Counted from the first letter of the stretch, positions 34,441-46,454 are shown. The stretch is 64,000 bases of DNA from Peromyscus leucopus (GCF_004664715.2 NC_051063.1:68399018-68463017); one strand, 5' to 3'. A program made the numbers and translations. The notes: generated from the sequence alone by a model not told the origin.

Positions 34441-36395
34441 TTTGGGAATTTTTTAATACACCCCTAGCACTTGCATGAGCCCCCATCCCACACACATTTA
34501 CGCACATGCACGCAAGGTATGTTTACATATAGTCTATAGATACATGTACAGTCACAACTATGTTATTTCATTTATTAGTGAAAGCACAGTTGCATGGGCG
34601 TAAGAAACCCATCTTTCCTTGTGCTTTCTTTCTCATTTTAATCTTACAGCCCAAGAAACAGTCATTGTTCAGCTCACTTGGATATCTAAAACATAAACTG
34701 CTTCGTGCAGATGCCAGAGGCCCAGGAGCGCCTGTTGTAGGAGACTGATTAGCAAGCATGAACAATGGAAGAGGTGGTATCCAGGTGAAGCTGACAAGCC
34801 CATGTGTGTTTCTCGGGCTTCATCCGCAACCCTACGATCTATAAGTAGGAAGATGGTGAATAAGCCTTTGCCCAGAAAATCAGACCTGGGGTCTTATCAA
34901 ATAACCATATCCCAACATTCTGGAGACCACTTTCTCTGAGGGGAAGTAGCCCAACTTAAACCAAGTTGCAGCTGAGCCCCGGGAATTCCACTCATATCAA
35001 GACAAGACAGGACTGTGCCTCTCATCCACATCCCTTCGGCCTGCCACCCACTTCAAGATGGGCTCACAGCAACCCAGTCCAGCTGAGACCATGAGTGTCA
35101 TCAGTGCTCAGACCTGCCACCACTCAGAAATCCTCACAGTTTATATTTCAACCCAAATGGAGAGATGACCCAGTCAGACAGTGACACTGTCCTCTATCAC
35201 AGTGAGGACATCTCGAAGGGCTGCTCCAATCGATACAGCAGCAATTCACTATGCCCAGCTGTAAATACTGTGATGGGGAAAGGTGGGGGGCCATGCCAAG
35301 CTTTTATGGGACTTGCAGCCATTTCTTGAAACTTCAAGTATGCTCGCTCCCACTATGCTGGCTACCATGTGGAGCCAGGCTGACATCGTGTGCACTGCTT
35401 GACTGGAGGGTTTCCCCTCTAAGTCAAAACATACTAAGCAGCATGCCAGTGGTGATCCTGGTTTCCTGTCCTCGGGCCCTTCTCTTGGAGACCTCAGAGA
35501 CTACCTCTCTGGCTGCAGCAGATGCCTGCCAGTCTACTGTCTCCACACTGCTTCATGACCCCATTGCCAAGGCATGGGGCCTCTCCAGCCACCTGACAGG
35601 GCCTTCCAATGACTCTACCTCACTTTTCCCCCTTTACATTTCCTATTTCTTTAGAAACTGCCCTCTCCTCGACATCTTTCTCTCTGTTTCTTCCTTTTCT
35701 ACAACCTAAAACACACCTGTTTCCCTTCCCATGGGTTCATTCTTGGGATAATGAATGAGATCTTAGAGGTCTAGGAGAGCCAGGGATCCAGAACCAGGCC
35801 TTTCTGATCATGGAGGACTAGGCATCCACTACCTATCTTCTCTGCTCCGGGTTGGCCCAGGCCTCAGGTTAACCGGGCAGGTAGGGTGCTAATTAGGGTC
35901 ACAGAAGAGAACCCCACATTAGACCAGTTCACCCGAGTCCCTACTCATTGCCCCATTAAAGAAACAGAAGAAGATCTTGGGGGCATGCTCAGAGAAAGTT
36001 CCTGAGGTCAAAGGTCACCTCAGCACCAGCCTGGCTCTTTGTCTATATGTCCCAATTCTATTCAGAAGGGTAAGATAAGCCAGACAGAGGAGGCCAAATG
36101 AAGGACTGGAGTGGGCCACAGAGAGCCTGACCCTGACCTGGGCCTCTCTGAACGCCCGCCCACCTTGTGCCTGACTAAAAAGCAGTGCAGATGCAGTCAC
36201 TACAAACATGTGATGTGCTGAGGGGCACTCACCAGGCTGCTGAAGAACAGATCAGCATGCTCATGGCTGCTCCCCTGCAAGGGCAGGGAGGAGACGGTGA
36301 CAGGCCTGAGGAAACAAAGCATGTCTGCACGTAAACATGGCACATACTAATTGAGAAGCCCAATATGCAAAAGCCTCAGCCTGTGCATTGGCAGA
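34441..36395. other. Repeat-free unique sequence
   Basis: A mildly CA-rich stretch lies at 34490-34515. The rest is unique. The 152-codon plus frame at 35251-35709 is Ser/Leu/Cys-rich and hydrophobic, without a signal peptide pattern, domain or splice context. I do not call it a gene. Confidence 0.4.
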
Positions 36396-36396
36396 T

Positions 36397-36399
<3 letters not shown>

Positions 36400-36448
<49 letters not shown>
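36400..36448. repeat. (CA)n microsatellite
   Basis: About 49 bp of pure CA directly upstream of a SINE. Confidence 0.98.
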
Positions 36449-36450
<2 letters not shown>

Positions 36451-36469
36451 TGCTAAATGGTATTTCTTT

Positions 36470-36640
36470 TTTGAAAGAAGATACTCCTTTTGAGGATGAA
36501 TGTATGTCTGCATGCCATGTCCATGTGGAGGTGGAACTGGTGTTACAGATGGTTGTGAACCTCCTGACGTGGTTGCTGGGAATTGAACTCGGGTCCTTTG
36601 GAAGAGCTCTTAACCACTGAAGCCTCTCTTCTGCCCCTGA
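36470..36640 (-). mobile_element. SINE of the B2/B3 group, short
   Basis: 'ttacagatggttgtgaacctcctgacg', 'tggttgctgggaattgaactcgggtcctttggaagag', 'ctcttaaccactgaagcctctcttctgcccc' is the minus-strand head half of a B3-like element. The tail half is degraded. Confidence 0.88.
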
Positions 36641-38330
36641 GTATATGTTTGCTGGGTGAATGAGCGGAAGAGTGTGTGAACAGGCGACTGATGCCATTGC
36701 TTTCTCCGCTCTGTGCTCATTTCTCTCCTTGTTGGACAAACACAAACCTTTTCCTTTCTTCTCTTCCCTTGAGTTTCCCTTTGCAACTGACTTAGATGTC
36801 CTTTCCTGCATGAATGACGTTTCCACAGAATGAAAGTAGAGCCGGGTGAGGTTCTTCCCAGAGCCACGGAGGCCCAGAGGAGCAGCTGCAGCAGCCTGTA
36901 CCACACCTTGCTGCAGGTCCCCCTACTAGGGAGAGCGATGTCCCTTCCTGTGTGTACCTTGGGGAGGAAGAGGCAGCAAGAGCTCCAGATGGAGTTCCAC
37001 TCCTAACTTCAGATCATTTCTTCTGTCCGAGCCACTGCTTAGGTGAACATCATATCTGAAATATAATTGTAAATCCAAGAAGAACTAAAACCATAGAAGG
37101 ATCAGCAGACAGGAGGCAAGGAAGTGGGGGTGGGGGGATCCTGTTCAGGAAATCGGCTTGTGCAAACATAGTCTACAGTTCTTTGGTGTTAGCTGTCCAG
37201 ACCCTGATGGTCGCGGCCACATGGATCAGTGTGAACCTAGATGATCTTCATGGAGGGTACACAGTATTTCCATCCTTTAACTTCTCCAAAACCATGATCA
37301 TAGACAGTCCTGTGTGCTCCTAGAAGCAGATGATGCCCACGATCAAGTGACAGATTCACTCACGGCAGTCATGACCTGCCTGAGCCAGCACTCAGAAGAA
37401 GAAGGGGTTTCCTGACACTCATTACATGAAGAAGATGAATTCCATACATAAATAAGATGAATCCAGTCCAACAGAGAAGTAGCTAGGAGGTAGACAGAGA
37501 CACAGATGAAAAGAGTGCAAAATTGGAGCCAGAACCATCTAGAAGAAATGCAATTGTGTTGCCATGTGCCCAGGAGCAGACTGAGCTGGATGCCAACCTC
37601 CAGGATTATTCTTTGCCAGTCATCCCAGTATGTGTGAAATCCCAGCCCTCAGACCCTCACTTGTAAGCCATCTTCCTACAGCAACCCTTGCAGTGCCCGC
37701 CCTTTGTGGACAGTGGCTGCATTGGCACTGTGCCTATGTGTTCCAGGTACCCCACATCCTTGTGTCCCTGGCTCCCACTCTGAATCCCACCTGCACAGCA
37801 CATTGCTTAACAAATACTTGGTTGAACATCGGCCCAGTGAACTGCCAAGTCCCACATTCAGATACCACACTGTTGCTTCCAGACTCCAAGTGTGCAGCTT
37901 CTAGGAGCAAGCTGACTATTCTGCATGAGGTTCCCACTTGTCATCCTAATGGCACAGGCTGAAGCCTGCAATTCAGCTCTGCTTGAGTCATTTGCCTCCA
38001 AAGGTAAGACAGAAGAAGGAATTCCTCCATAAAGAGTAGAAAAGCATTTGAGTCAGGAGTCAGTACTAGGTGCTGGCAGGTGAGAAATCCATGGGTCTGT
38101 CAAGACTGCAGATAAAGGCACACAAATTGGCAAGGAGGCAGCTCATCAGTGGCTGGGAGTCTTTTCTGGCTGGAGGTGGCCAGGCCCTTTCCCAGATCAA
38201 GGAAAAGAGCTCTCACCACAATAATTCCCCACAGCAGGGCAGCTTGGGATTAGAAGGCAGATACAGTATGTCTGGACAGATAAGAATGAGTGGGGCCATC
38301 TCGATGGAGGCCTCCCTCTCCTCTATATAA
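36641..38330. other. Repeat-free unique sequence
   Basis: 1.7 kb without a recognised transposon. 37170-37450 has a faint pseudogene look in several frames, all with stops, and I could not match it to a protein. No other signal. Confidence 0.35.
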
Positions 38331-38700
38331 CATACTTAATTTGATCCACCTGGTGGATCAATGACTCTGTTTCCCTACAATCACTGGGTGGAGGAAACAC
38401 TCCAATATATAATATAATTTATTGAAAAGACCCAAAGTACAATTACTGTCAAAAGTTTTTCTTTGGGAAAAGTATCACCTATTTCAGCTTCATTGTTTTT
38501 TTTTTACATTCTTTCCAAGCTCCCCAAATTATTTTACATAAAAAAAATTATAATTGTCCTTATTAATAATAGGATACAATTGCAGAATATCCCCTAATAA
38601 CGATCACTATCTCCGCTGTAGTTTGTCACTATGACATTTTGGTGAAATTAGCAGGGTCTTCGGTTTTTAAGTAAGTCAAACAAATTGGGGGAAGTTTTCC
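38331..38700. promoter_or_regulatory. Candidate conserved element with a 21-bp palindrome
   Basis: 38341-38361 is a 10+1+10 bp perfect inverted repeat (TTGATCCACC, T, GGTGGATCAA) containing the CACCTG E2-box. It is followed by AT-rich sequence ('tataatataatttattg', 'ttaataataggatac', 'cctaataacgatcac') to about 38700. No transposon is present. Confidence 0.4.
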
Positions 38701-39164
38701 TTTTTTAGCCTAATCAGGTGTGTGAGCCTGGTAGGGGAGGGGGAGACAGCAAGGAACGAAGTGGGCTGCAGTGTTCTCAGGTTGGTCTTTGTGCCGGCAG
38801 CACGATCCTGGCACTGGAGCCAGCAGGCCCGGGCTGACTGCCCTGTGATGTGCCCACCTGGGGAGCCATGAGGTGACTCAACCCTGGACATCTCACAAAA
38901 AGGACCGTGCTCCTGCTACTCCTTCATGACAGCCTGCCTCCTCTGTGCCCCCAAACAGTTTTGTTCCTCTCCCCAGCCTCACTCCCACCGGCTTGCTGTG
39001 GAAGAATGCAGCCGGGCAGCCCTCCTGAGCTCCACTATCTGCTTGGCACAGGCCAAGCTCAGCTGGGACTTCACTAAGGATCTCGCTTTCCTGGGCAAAC
39101 ACAGCTTCACCTGCCCTCCAAATCCTTCTCCGCCTCCTTCCCGGGCCCTCCCAGCTGAGCTATG
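38701..39164. other. Unique GC-leaning sequence
   Basis: Medium to high GC. The 80-codon frame at 38926-39168 has no domain. Nothing recognised. Confidence 0.35.
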
Positions 39165-39800
39165 TTAATCAGGTGGGGGACACGAGGTAACATTGAAGTA
39201 ATTCAGCCAATTAGGCCCTGAATTGTTTGCACCCAACAGCATTTTGTATTTCTGCAAATGTGTGAAATGCAAAATGTGCCCTCCAGCAAAAACGACAGCA
39301 GCCATGTACTGGCGGCTTGTCAACAGATCCTGGGATCGGCGGCCCTGACGGCTAATAGCGACGCCTGCATATGCTTGCAAAGGCTGGCCTTCTTTATGTG
39401 TGTGCCTCTCTGCGAGGGAGGCAGAGCTGGGGGTCTTGGTGGCAGATGGGCAAGGGTAACGGGGATTGGCTAATCCCAGATCTGCATTCTCTTCTTCACG
39501 TAGCAACTGGGGAAAGATGGGGCCAGCTGTCAAATGGAAGACTTTCATGGTCCCCTGCACACAACAGCTGCACAGGCCCTGCCTGCTTGGTTCTAAATTA
39601 TTAAACATCTTTTTAGTTTGTTCCAGCTGCAGGCATCAGTGTGTTTATGCAGCCTTTGTGCATTTTACATATGATTCTTTCTCCCCTCCTCTCATCAAAA
39701 TGCTGTTTGTAAAAGTCATTATCCCATCTGTGCCCCAGTTTGGCCAAACAGCCGAAGACAAATCCAAAGCCTCTCTCCTTTCAGGACAATTTGGGAGTTG
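39165..39800. promoter_or_regulatory. Candidate conserved non-coding element C
   Basis: Repeat-free. Densely packed known-type motifs: 'gttaatcaggtg' (E2-box), 'cagccaattaggcc' (homeodomain), 'tgtttgcac', 'ttgtcaacag' and 'ggctaatagcgac', then 'gattggctaatccc' (CCAAT plus OTX/PITX-type TAATCC), 'gccagctgtca', 'ttctaaattattaaacatc' and 'gtgtttatgcag'. The texture strongly suggests a transcriptional enhancer. Not verified. Confidence 0.45.
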
Positions 39801-41225
39801 AAGATGATTGCTGCGACTTGACACTTCAGGGTCTCTCCGCATCCTCTCTGCCACCTGTAAAAGGTGGCGCCATCTCGGCAGCTTCGGGGGACCAACGCAG
39901 AATGGGGGGATCTCTGTGAGCAGGACTGAATTGTAGCGTGTTTATGGCATTGGAGAAAACCCACATGCAGAGAAAACAAACGGTGGCCTCTACATCTGTG
40001 GAATTACTCCCGGAGTTCTACCGAGGAGGAGTGGATGTGGCGCCCTCGCTGAATCACCACCGGTTGGCGGTGCCTGTCTCCAAAGATGTCAATGACAGTA
40101 ACATGTTATTATCTGTAGTCAACGTGAGTATTCCGACAGATATGAAGGGTCGCTGTTTAAATGGGCTACTATAAGAAAGTAGTTGCTCTTGGTGTCCTAG
40201 GTGGCCCTAAAGCACTGGGGAAGAGAGAGTGTCATACCCATGCCCTTGGCAAGCTGGAGCCTGACCTGGTGTGTTTATTATATTCCTTAACCAAGAAATG
40301 ATTCGTTGGACAGGGTTACTTCCTGCAGGACAGTGTGGTGTTAGCCAGATTCCAGCACAAACCGAAGTCACTATCCACAGTAGCTAAGCTCGTAGCCAAC
40401 ATTAACACTTCCCTTCAAAAGCACAGAGTGTTCCTGGAGTAGAGTCTACAGAAATCTGGCGGACATCATGACGACCCTATCTGTCTGCCCCTCTCCATCT
40501 GCTCCTAAGTCCAACCCTTCTGTCTCCTGACCAAGAGCCACAGCCTTCTCTGGATGGCCCTAGGTGCTCTGTGTCCCGCTTCCCCTGGCACAGCCCGGTG
40601 CCATGGGTTTTAATGGAGCAACCCAGGCTTTGAATAGCTTTTCTAATGTGTTCACTACTGGATTTCTCAGGGTGACTTGATCAAAAAATCAACGGGCCTG
40701 CCCTGCTATATGTATATGCTATATGTATAAAAGCATACAGAGAAAGGTGAAGAGAGCATCCACTGGGTAACTTCCCCAGAGCCTCAACATTGCCATCAGA
40801 CACACCTCCAAACTGGAGAATGGGGAGTTACCAGCTACCAGCCAGAGCTGGAACCCTCCCAGACCTGGCACTGCTTGCTACAAAAGCGCCAGGAATGCTC
40901 GAGAAAGGCCAGATTGGAGTCCTGGGGGGGGGGGTCGAGCTGAGACAAGAGCTAGAGAAGCCCCGGACCTCCCACTGAATCAGGACAGGTCATGTAACTT
41001 CTTGGGGTGGCAAATGAGCAGGCTTTCAGGTCCATGAGTACATCTCTCCCTGTCTCTAGCTTAGTTAGAGAAAGACTCTTGCCTTTAGCGAAGTCAGCCT
41101 GTGTCTGGAAGAGGGGCTGTCTCTACCCACAACCTTCTCAGTTCTCAAGTATTGACTTTGCCTCTGTGTCTTCCTCTCCGGCCATTTGGCCACGAAGGGC
41201 CAGACTGTCCTTTCAAAGCAGAAGT
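39801..41225. other. Unique sequence
   Basis: Medium GC, CpG-containing around 39830-40100. A short G11 run at 40924-40934. No gene or repeat recognised. Confidence 0.35.
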
Positions 41226-41720
41226 GACCTCTGCCAATGCCTGTAGAATACCACTTAGAGGGGACCGGCGTGCTCAGATAGGCCCTAATGAAGTACTAAG
41301 CGGTTATCGAACTCCGCTTACTTTAACTGCAGCCGGGAAAAAAAAAAAATCTCCAAGGACAATGAAGAAACCAAAATTTCCAGGGAATGTAAATTCTGGC
41401 TTCGGCTAATTTTGAGAACAATGATTTCTCTCCTTTACGAGGTGCATAATGAGGCAGCCCATGGCCTCAGCTGAGTAGGGAGCAGTCAGGAGAGGGAGGG
41501 AAGGAGGGGAGGGGTGCTCCATCCCCAGGGCTGGGAGCCTGCACAGGAAGAGCCGGCCGGCTTCACACTAGACAAATGACTCTTTTGTTTTACTTCATTT
41601 TTAATTAGCCTCCTTTTTAATGACCTAAGTTAATAAGTGTCAAAAGGTGCAAAACACAGCTTGGCTTTATTTTTAAAGTAGGAATTTGCCTTTAATCTTG
41701 CAGGCGAAAGCCCAGCCCTG
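41226..41720. promoter_or_regulatory. Candidate conserved non-coding element D
   Basis: Two cores are separated by a GC-rich, purine-rich spacer (41470-41560). 41240-41450 includes 'gccctaatgaagtactaagcgg', 'ggctaattttg', 'acaatgatttc' and 'tgcataatgagg'. 41580-41700 includes 'tttttaattagcctcc', 'taatgacctaagttaataag' and 'tttatttttaaagtagg'. No transposon and no coding frame. Confidence 0.42.
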
Positions 41721-42469
41721 GGTGAGTGTGTCTCGCCTGTGGGGGAGACGGAGGCTCTGACTGCTCTACCATCTCTGGCCTGTCGTGCCTGGACACGGTT
41801 GCAGAGTGAACCCCAAGAGCCATTCTGATGGACTTGGGACCCCTAGACCCATGCAGCTGCCCAGCCTCCCAGCACAATTTCGCACAAGCTCCCAGTGAGT
41901 CACACCTTGTCCAGCCCTGAACACCGTCCTCTGAGCCCCTGGGATTGCAGTGGAAAGCAGAACATGGAAAGGCAAGCAAGGGCCAGGAGAGTGACAGGTG
42001 GTAGCACCCCTGCCACCAAAGGAGGAGGCACAGGGAGCTCCCAGGTGACTTTTCTTGCCTGGTCCATTACCCATCACTGTGTGGGTCATTTGTACCCCTC
42101 ATTTTCCATGACTTCAGGGGCCGAAGGAGAGGTGAGGGAAGCCTTGGGCTCTGAGACTTTTCCCCTCCTCTACTTGTCTGCTCAGGTAGGAGAAGGGTTG
42201 GGATGCATGTGCTTTTGAGGCACACGTGCACCTGTTCCGAGTCCTGGCTCCTGGTGGGGTCCTAGAGACACATCCTGCTTCGCATGCATGTGAGCCCCAT
42301 GCCACCAGGCTTCTACAACACAGAGCTACTACAAAAGGGTAAGAAATCTCCCCAGTGAAGGAACGAGATGGCCTCGCTTTGCAGTTGTCCGGACCAGATG
42401 CCGCAGGTAGAGGGAGAGAGATCCTACTCTGCCCTGCCCAGGGCATCTTAGACCGGGTTCCTCACCAGT
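41721..42469. other. Unique GC-rich sequence
   Basis: GC-rich, low CpG. Several frames of 95-110 codons on both strands overlap each other and none has a known domain. Confidence 0.35.
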
Positions 42470-42750
42470 GAGCAGCTGTATTAATTTTGTGGTATTTTAT
42501 AGCCTGGGTCAATATTCCCCCAAGACCAGGCTCCAACCGCAGTGCTCACATTTGTTTATGATCAAATAGAGTACATAAGCAGGACCGGGCAGAGGTGAAG
42601 AGCTGGTGCAGCTAATTTACCAAAGCGCTGGCTGAAATGGATCAGCCAGCCGGCAGGCCCAAGTTCAAGGTCACTTTCACTAATGGCATCAGAACTTTAG
42701 CATTTAGAAGCTCCGCTGCACAACTTATTCTGTCCCTCAGAGTGGATCCA
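42470..42750. promoter_or_regulatory. Candidate conserved non-coding element E
   Basis: 'gctgtattaattttgtgg', 'ttttatagcctgggtcaata', 'atttgtttatgatcaaatagag', 'gcagctaatttaccaaagcg', 'gaaatggatcagccagc', 'ttcaaggtcactttcactaatgg' (nuclear-receptor half-site TCAAGGTCA). Repeat-free; a TG microsatellite begins just after. Confidence 0.4.
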
Positions 42751-42753
42751 CCG

Positions 42754-42754
<1 letters not shown>

Positions 42755-42800
<46 letters not shown>
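42755..42800. repeat. (TG)n microsatellite
   Basis: About 45 bp of TG with one CG near the end. Confidence 0.97.
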
Positions 42801-43605
42801 ATAGGAGTGTGTGGCTGATTCTGCATGGCTCTACTTCCAGATATTTCCTGGCAAATTCCCAAATCATTAGGATGTACTCTACTCCATTCTATCTCACATG
42901 TAAAAAGTCGAGATGAGCAGGAGTATTGAATGTCCCAGAAGAATCCATGATGACAGGTTTCTGGGTTGATTTATTAAAATACTTCTCAAAGTACACATAT
43001 GGAAATAAGAGCAGGCTTGTGGCTTAGGTTTGCTAGGGCAGGTAATTTCCATAAAAATTAATATTCTCTACTTTACTGGAACTAAATAATTAAGGAAGAA
43101 AGTATATTACAATAATAAAATTATCAACAGAGTTTTGACAAGCAGTCATGTGAGTGCAAATGAAATTTATTTAGGTGCCACTCAAAACATTGTAATGAAG
43201 AAGTCCAGAATGCATTAGCAGAGGGATCCTGTTCAGTGTCTATGTCCTTTAGAAAATAAGGAATTCAGAATGAGCGTTAAATAACCCCAAGCCAGTACCC
43301 CATCATGATTCAGTATTCAATGCATCTATGCTATAAAAACTGGTACTAAACACAAACAATACATATCTGTGCAGGTGTTAGCTGGAAACCCTGGTTATAC
43401 ATGGGTTTAGAAGTAGGATGTGGAAAAATAAGTTAAAACTCTTCTAGAGAGAAGCTACATTTTTCTGTTCTGCTGGAGGCCACTGGAGACCTCCTGTCAG
43501 TGACTTAGAGCCTGTGAAGGGAGCCTGTGATCTCTGACTGCCTCCCTCCTCCGGGCAGGGTGACTCTGCTATTTTCTTAAGAATCTACTGAAAAGTGGCT
43601 AAGTG
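42801..43605. other. AT-rich unique sequence
   Basis: 42960-43340 is AT-rich ('aaattaatattctc', 'aaataattaagg') and may contain further regulatory sequence. No transposon identified. Confidence 0.35.
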
Positions 43606-43609
43606 CTTT

Positions 43610-43745
43610 GCAAAGTAAAGTTTCAGATGCATAAGATACAAGAGACAGAAGGATCTAAACTCCAGTTGTACAGATAAATTCTCTGATGCTCAGAGATGCC
43701 TAGCACAGTACTCAAGACCACACAAGCAGGTGGGTCTGCTCGAGT
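43610..43745 (-). repeat. MIR-like fragment
   Basis: 'gttgtacagataaattctctgatgctcagagatgcctag', 'actcaagaccacacaagcaggtggg' resembles the middle of a MIR ('tttacagatgagga...cacagagaggt...gcccaaggtcacac'). It is strongly diverged. The orientation is my best guess. Confidence 0.45.
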
Positions 43746-43984
43746 GGCCACAAAAAGGCACCTGAACAGAGCAGCTTGCCTGACCAACCAAACTTCTTTC
43801 TGATTCTAGAGTTGAGCACTCCAAATCAAGGCTTTGACACAACTTCTTCGGAAACCTCTCTACAGCTAGTGAACAGAAGGTCTCATCTCTCTAGGTCTTC
43901 ATGGGACTGTCCTTCCATGTGTCTGTGCCTCAGTTCCTCTTTCTTTTCTGTATTTGCAAGTGTATTGATGTATATGTGTTAGAG

Positions 43985-44022
<38 letters not shown>

Positions 44023-44040
44023 ATGTGTGTGTGTGTGTTG
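43985..44040. repeat. (TG)n microsatellite at a SINE tail
   Basis: About 54 bp of TG with a GCATG break. It adjoins the tail side of the minus-strand SINE that follows, so it probably expanded from that tail. Confidence 0.95.
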
Positions 44041-44330
44041 TGTACATGCATTCAAAGACCGGAGGTTGACATATGGTATCTTCCTTCATCCCTCTTCACA
44101 TTTTTTTTGAGACAGGGTCTCTCCCTGAACCTGAAGCTCTCTTATTTGGCAAAACTGAGTTGTCATCAAGCTCCAGAATCTGCCCATCTCTTCCTTCCTC
44201 ATTCTGGAATTACAGAACACACCACCTAAGCCTGGCCTTTTATGTGGCTTTTGGGGATCTGAACTCTGGGCCTCATGTATGTACAGAAAGCCCTTTACCA
44301 ATTGAGCCATCTCATCCACCCCTCTCACCA
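44041..44330 (-). mobile_element. B4-type composite SINE
   Basis: 'aaagaccggaggttgacat', 'gagacagggtctctccctgaacc', 'ctcattctggaattacagaacac', 'ttatgtggcttttggggatctgaactctggg', 'accaattgagccatctcatcc' run from tail to tRNA-like head on the plus-strand reading. Confidence 0.88.
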
Positions 44331-44529
44331 CCTCCTCTTATGAGAATATTAATCATACCACGAAAGACCCACTCTGCTGAACTCATTTAACAAAGTTAGT
44401 TACCTCATGTCTCCAAATACAGAGACACTTGGGGTCAGGGCTACAACCGGCACTTTAAGGAAGAAGCAGTCAGTACTCAGGGTGCTAAGCAAATGAGGCC
44501 TATGGAAATGCTACAAAACCAACAAAGTA
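44331..44529. other. Short unique spacer
   Basis: Nothing recognised. It may be old L1-flanking sequence. Confidence 0.3.
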
Positions 44530-45465
44530 ACAGTGGTCAATTCATACTTTTCATTAATAACTCTGAACATTAATGGTCTCAACTCCACAATCAAAAGACA
44601 TAGACTAGCAGACCGGCTAAGAAAAGCTTATCCATCTTTTTACGGCTTCTAAGAAACACACCCCATCCTCGAAAGAGAGACAGCACCTTAGCTTGGAAGG
44701 ATGGAAAAGGATATTTCAAGCAAATGGAACCAGGAGGCAAGCAGGTACTGATATTCTAGTATCTGATCAAATGGACCTCAAACCAAAAGCTAGTCAGAAG
44801 GTATAAAGTTGTCACTACATACTAATAAACCCAGCTCAATAGATAGGGGGAAATCATTAAGATCAGAGCACAAATTAATGAAATTAGAAACAACAGCAAT
44901 ACAAAGAATCAATGAAATAAAGAGTTTGTTCTATGAAAAGATGACCCAAACTGACAAATACTTAGCCAAATTAAACAATAGAGAAAAAAGATACAAATTA
45001 TTAAAATTAGAGATGAAAAGGAAGGCATAAGGACAGATACAAATGGAATTCCTAAAATCATAATGTTATATCTTTAAAATACATATTTTAATAAGCCCCA
45101 AAACCTCGAAGGAACCAATAAATTTCTAGAAGCATATGACCTACCAAAATTAAACCAAGATTGGATAAGTAATTTTAAAAGATCTATAGCGAACAATGGG
45201 ATTAAAGCAGTATTGCTGATACCAACATTAGATGAAAAACACAACAGCCAAAAAAGAAAAATACAGACCAAATCCCCCGTTGAACACAGACAGGGACATG
45301 CCCAATAAAATACCTGCAAACCAAATACAAAATCAGATTTCAAAACAAAATTCATCAAGATCAAATTGGCTTCATTCCTAACATGTAGCAGTGGTTCAAC
45401 ATACCCAAACCAATATGTAGGCTTCTTTCCATGAATTAACACCAAGACAGGAGCTGCATGATCAT
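44530..45465 (+). mobile_element. L1 ORF2 fragment, degraded
   Basis: Follows the ORF2 start: 'ataactctgaacattaatggtctcaactc', 'aaaagacatagactagcagaccggc', 'aggatggaaaaggatatttcaagcaaatgg', 'attctagtatctgatcaaatgg', 'gaaattagaaacaacagcaatac', 'ttccatgaattaacaccaagacaggagc' (ending). It spans the endonuclease and start of the reverse transcriptase but has several stops, frame breaks and internal deletions. Confidence 0.85.
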
Positions 45466-46454
45466 CCCAATAGAGAAAAGGCAGCTCCCATTTTTGTAAA
45501 GGAATTGAGCTATTAGCTTTTTCTAAATGTCAGGAAGCAAAGAACAGAAGGTCTAATTGTAGTTACCTTGAGGAAACACTCAGATGAGTTCCCCAATCAT
45601 GCCCTATAGACATGCCCATGCCTTTCCACTCTGCAGAAAGGTCCCATGGTTGACAAGGCTCCCAGCCACAGGAGCATAGGACTTAACTGTGTCCCCACCA
45701 GCTCTCCCTTTTCATAATTCTGCATGGAGCAGAGAGCTTATTCTGGAAACACATCCATCTTCTGTGTTCTGAGATATGGGTATTGACATTGCGAGTCACA
45801 CTAAGGAAAGTGTATGAGGTAGAAAGGAAGGGTAGTGCTTTTCAAGAGTTACTGGGTGGAGAGCTGAAGATGGGGAGTCTTCCAGGTCCCCAGGATCAGC
45901 TAATCCCAGAGATCTCCTCAATACCCAGTAAGGTCCTCATCTACCTCATTCCATTCGAGTAAAATGAAAGAGAAGCAATTCCTTAAGTGGAGTCCCTGCA
46001 GCCACCCCAAGAATTGAGTGGCAGTGAGATGAATGCTGGCAAGCTAGAGATGCCACCTGGAACACTAAGAGAAAGGGGTGTGACCTTCCATTGTCACATA
46101 CTCTTTCCTTTTAGCATGCTCATCCACAAGAGGAGAGTCACTTTACAGAGGAGAGACAGAGACAGATGCCGTCACACTCAGGCCACCCAGATGGCAGGAC
46201 TGGATGAACTCTGAAAGCAGGGAGAGAACGTGGGGAATGGTTGTCCACAGGGATAGGAGGAGTCAGACAAGAAAGAGAAATGATCCGAGAGGACAAGAGA
46301 GGACAGCATTCCAGAATTAAGGAGAAATTCACCATTAGGACTCTGAATAAGGGGGAGGACTTGGTAGGCTTGAATGAAACCACTCCAGACATACTTCAAC
46401 ATACAAAGCTGGCTCTAGCACTAGGCTAACAAAGTCATGTGCAAAGTACCTGGT
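45466..46454. other. Unique sequence, nothing recognised
   Basis: About 1 kb of unique sequence. No supported gene. Confidence 0.4.

Noticed and set aside
35251..35709. 152-codon plus-strand open frame rich in Ser, Leu and Cys
   Set aside because: No recognisable family, no signal peptide or membrane pattern that holds together, and no splice or polyadenylation signals nearby. A chance frame is more likely.
36347..36904. 185-codon minus-strand open frame
   Set aside because: It runs through the CA microsatellite (Cys-Val repeat) and a B3-like SINE.
37170..37450. Possible processed pseudogene
   Set aside because: Some frames look vaguely protein-like, but stops occur in all and I could not match it to any protein. 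No poly-A or target-site duplication.
44809..45030. 73-codon Lys-rich frame
   Set aside because: It is the degraded ORF2 of an L1, not a host gene.
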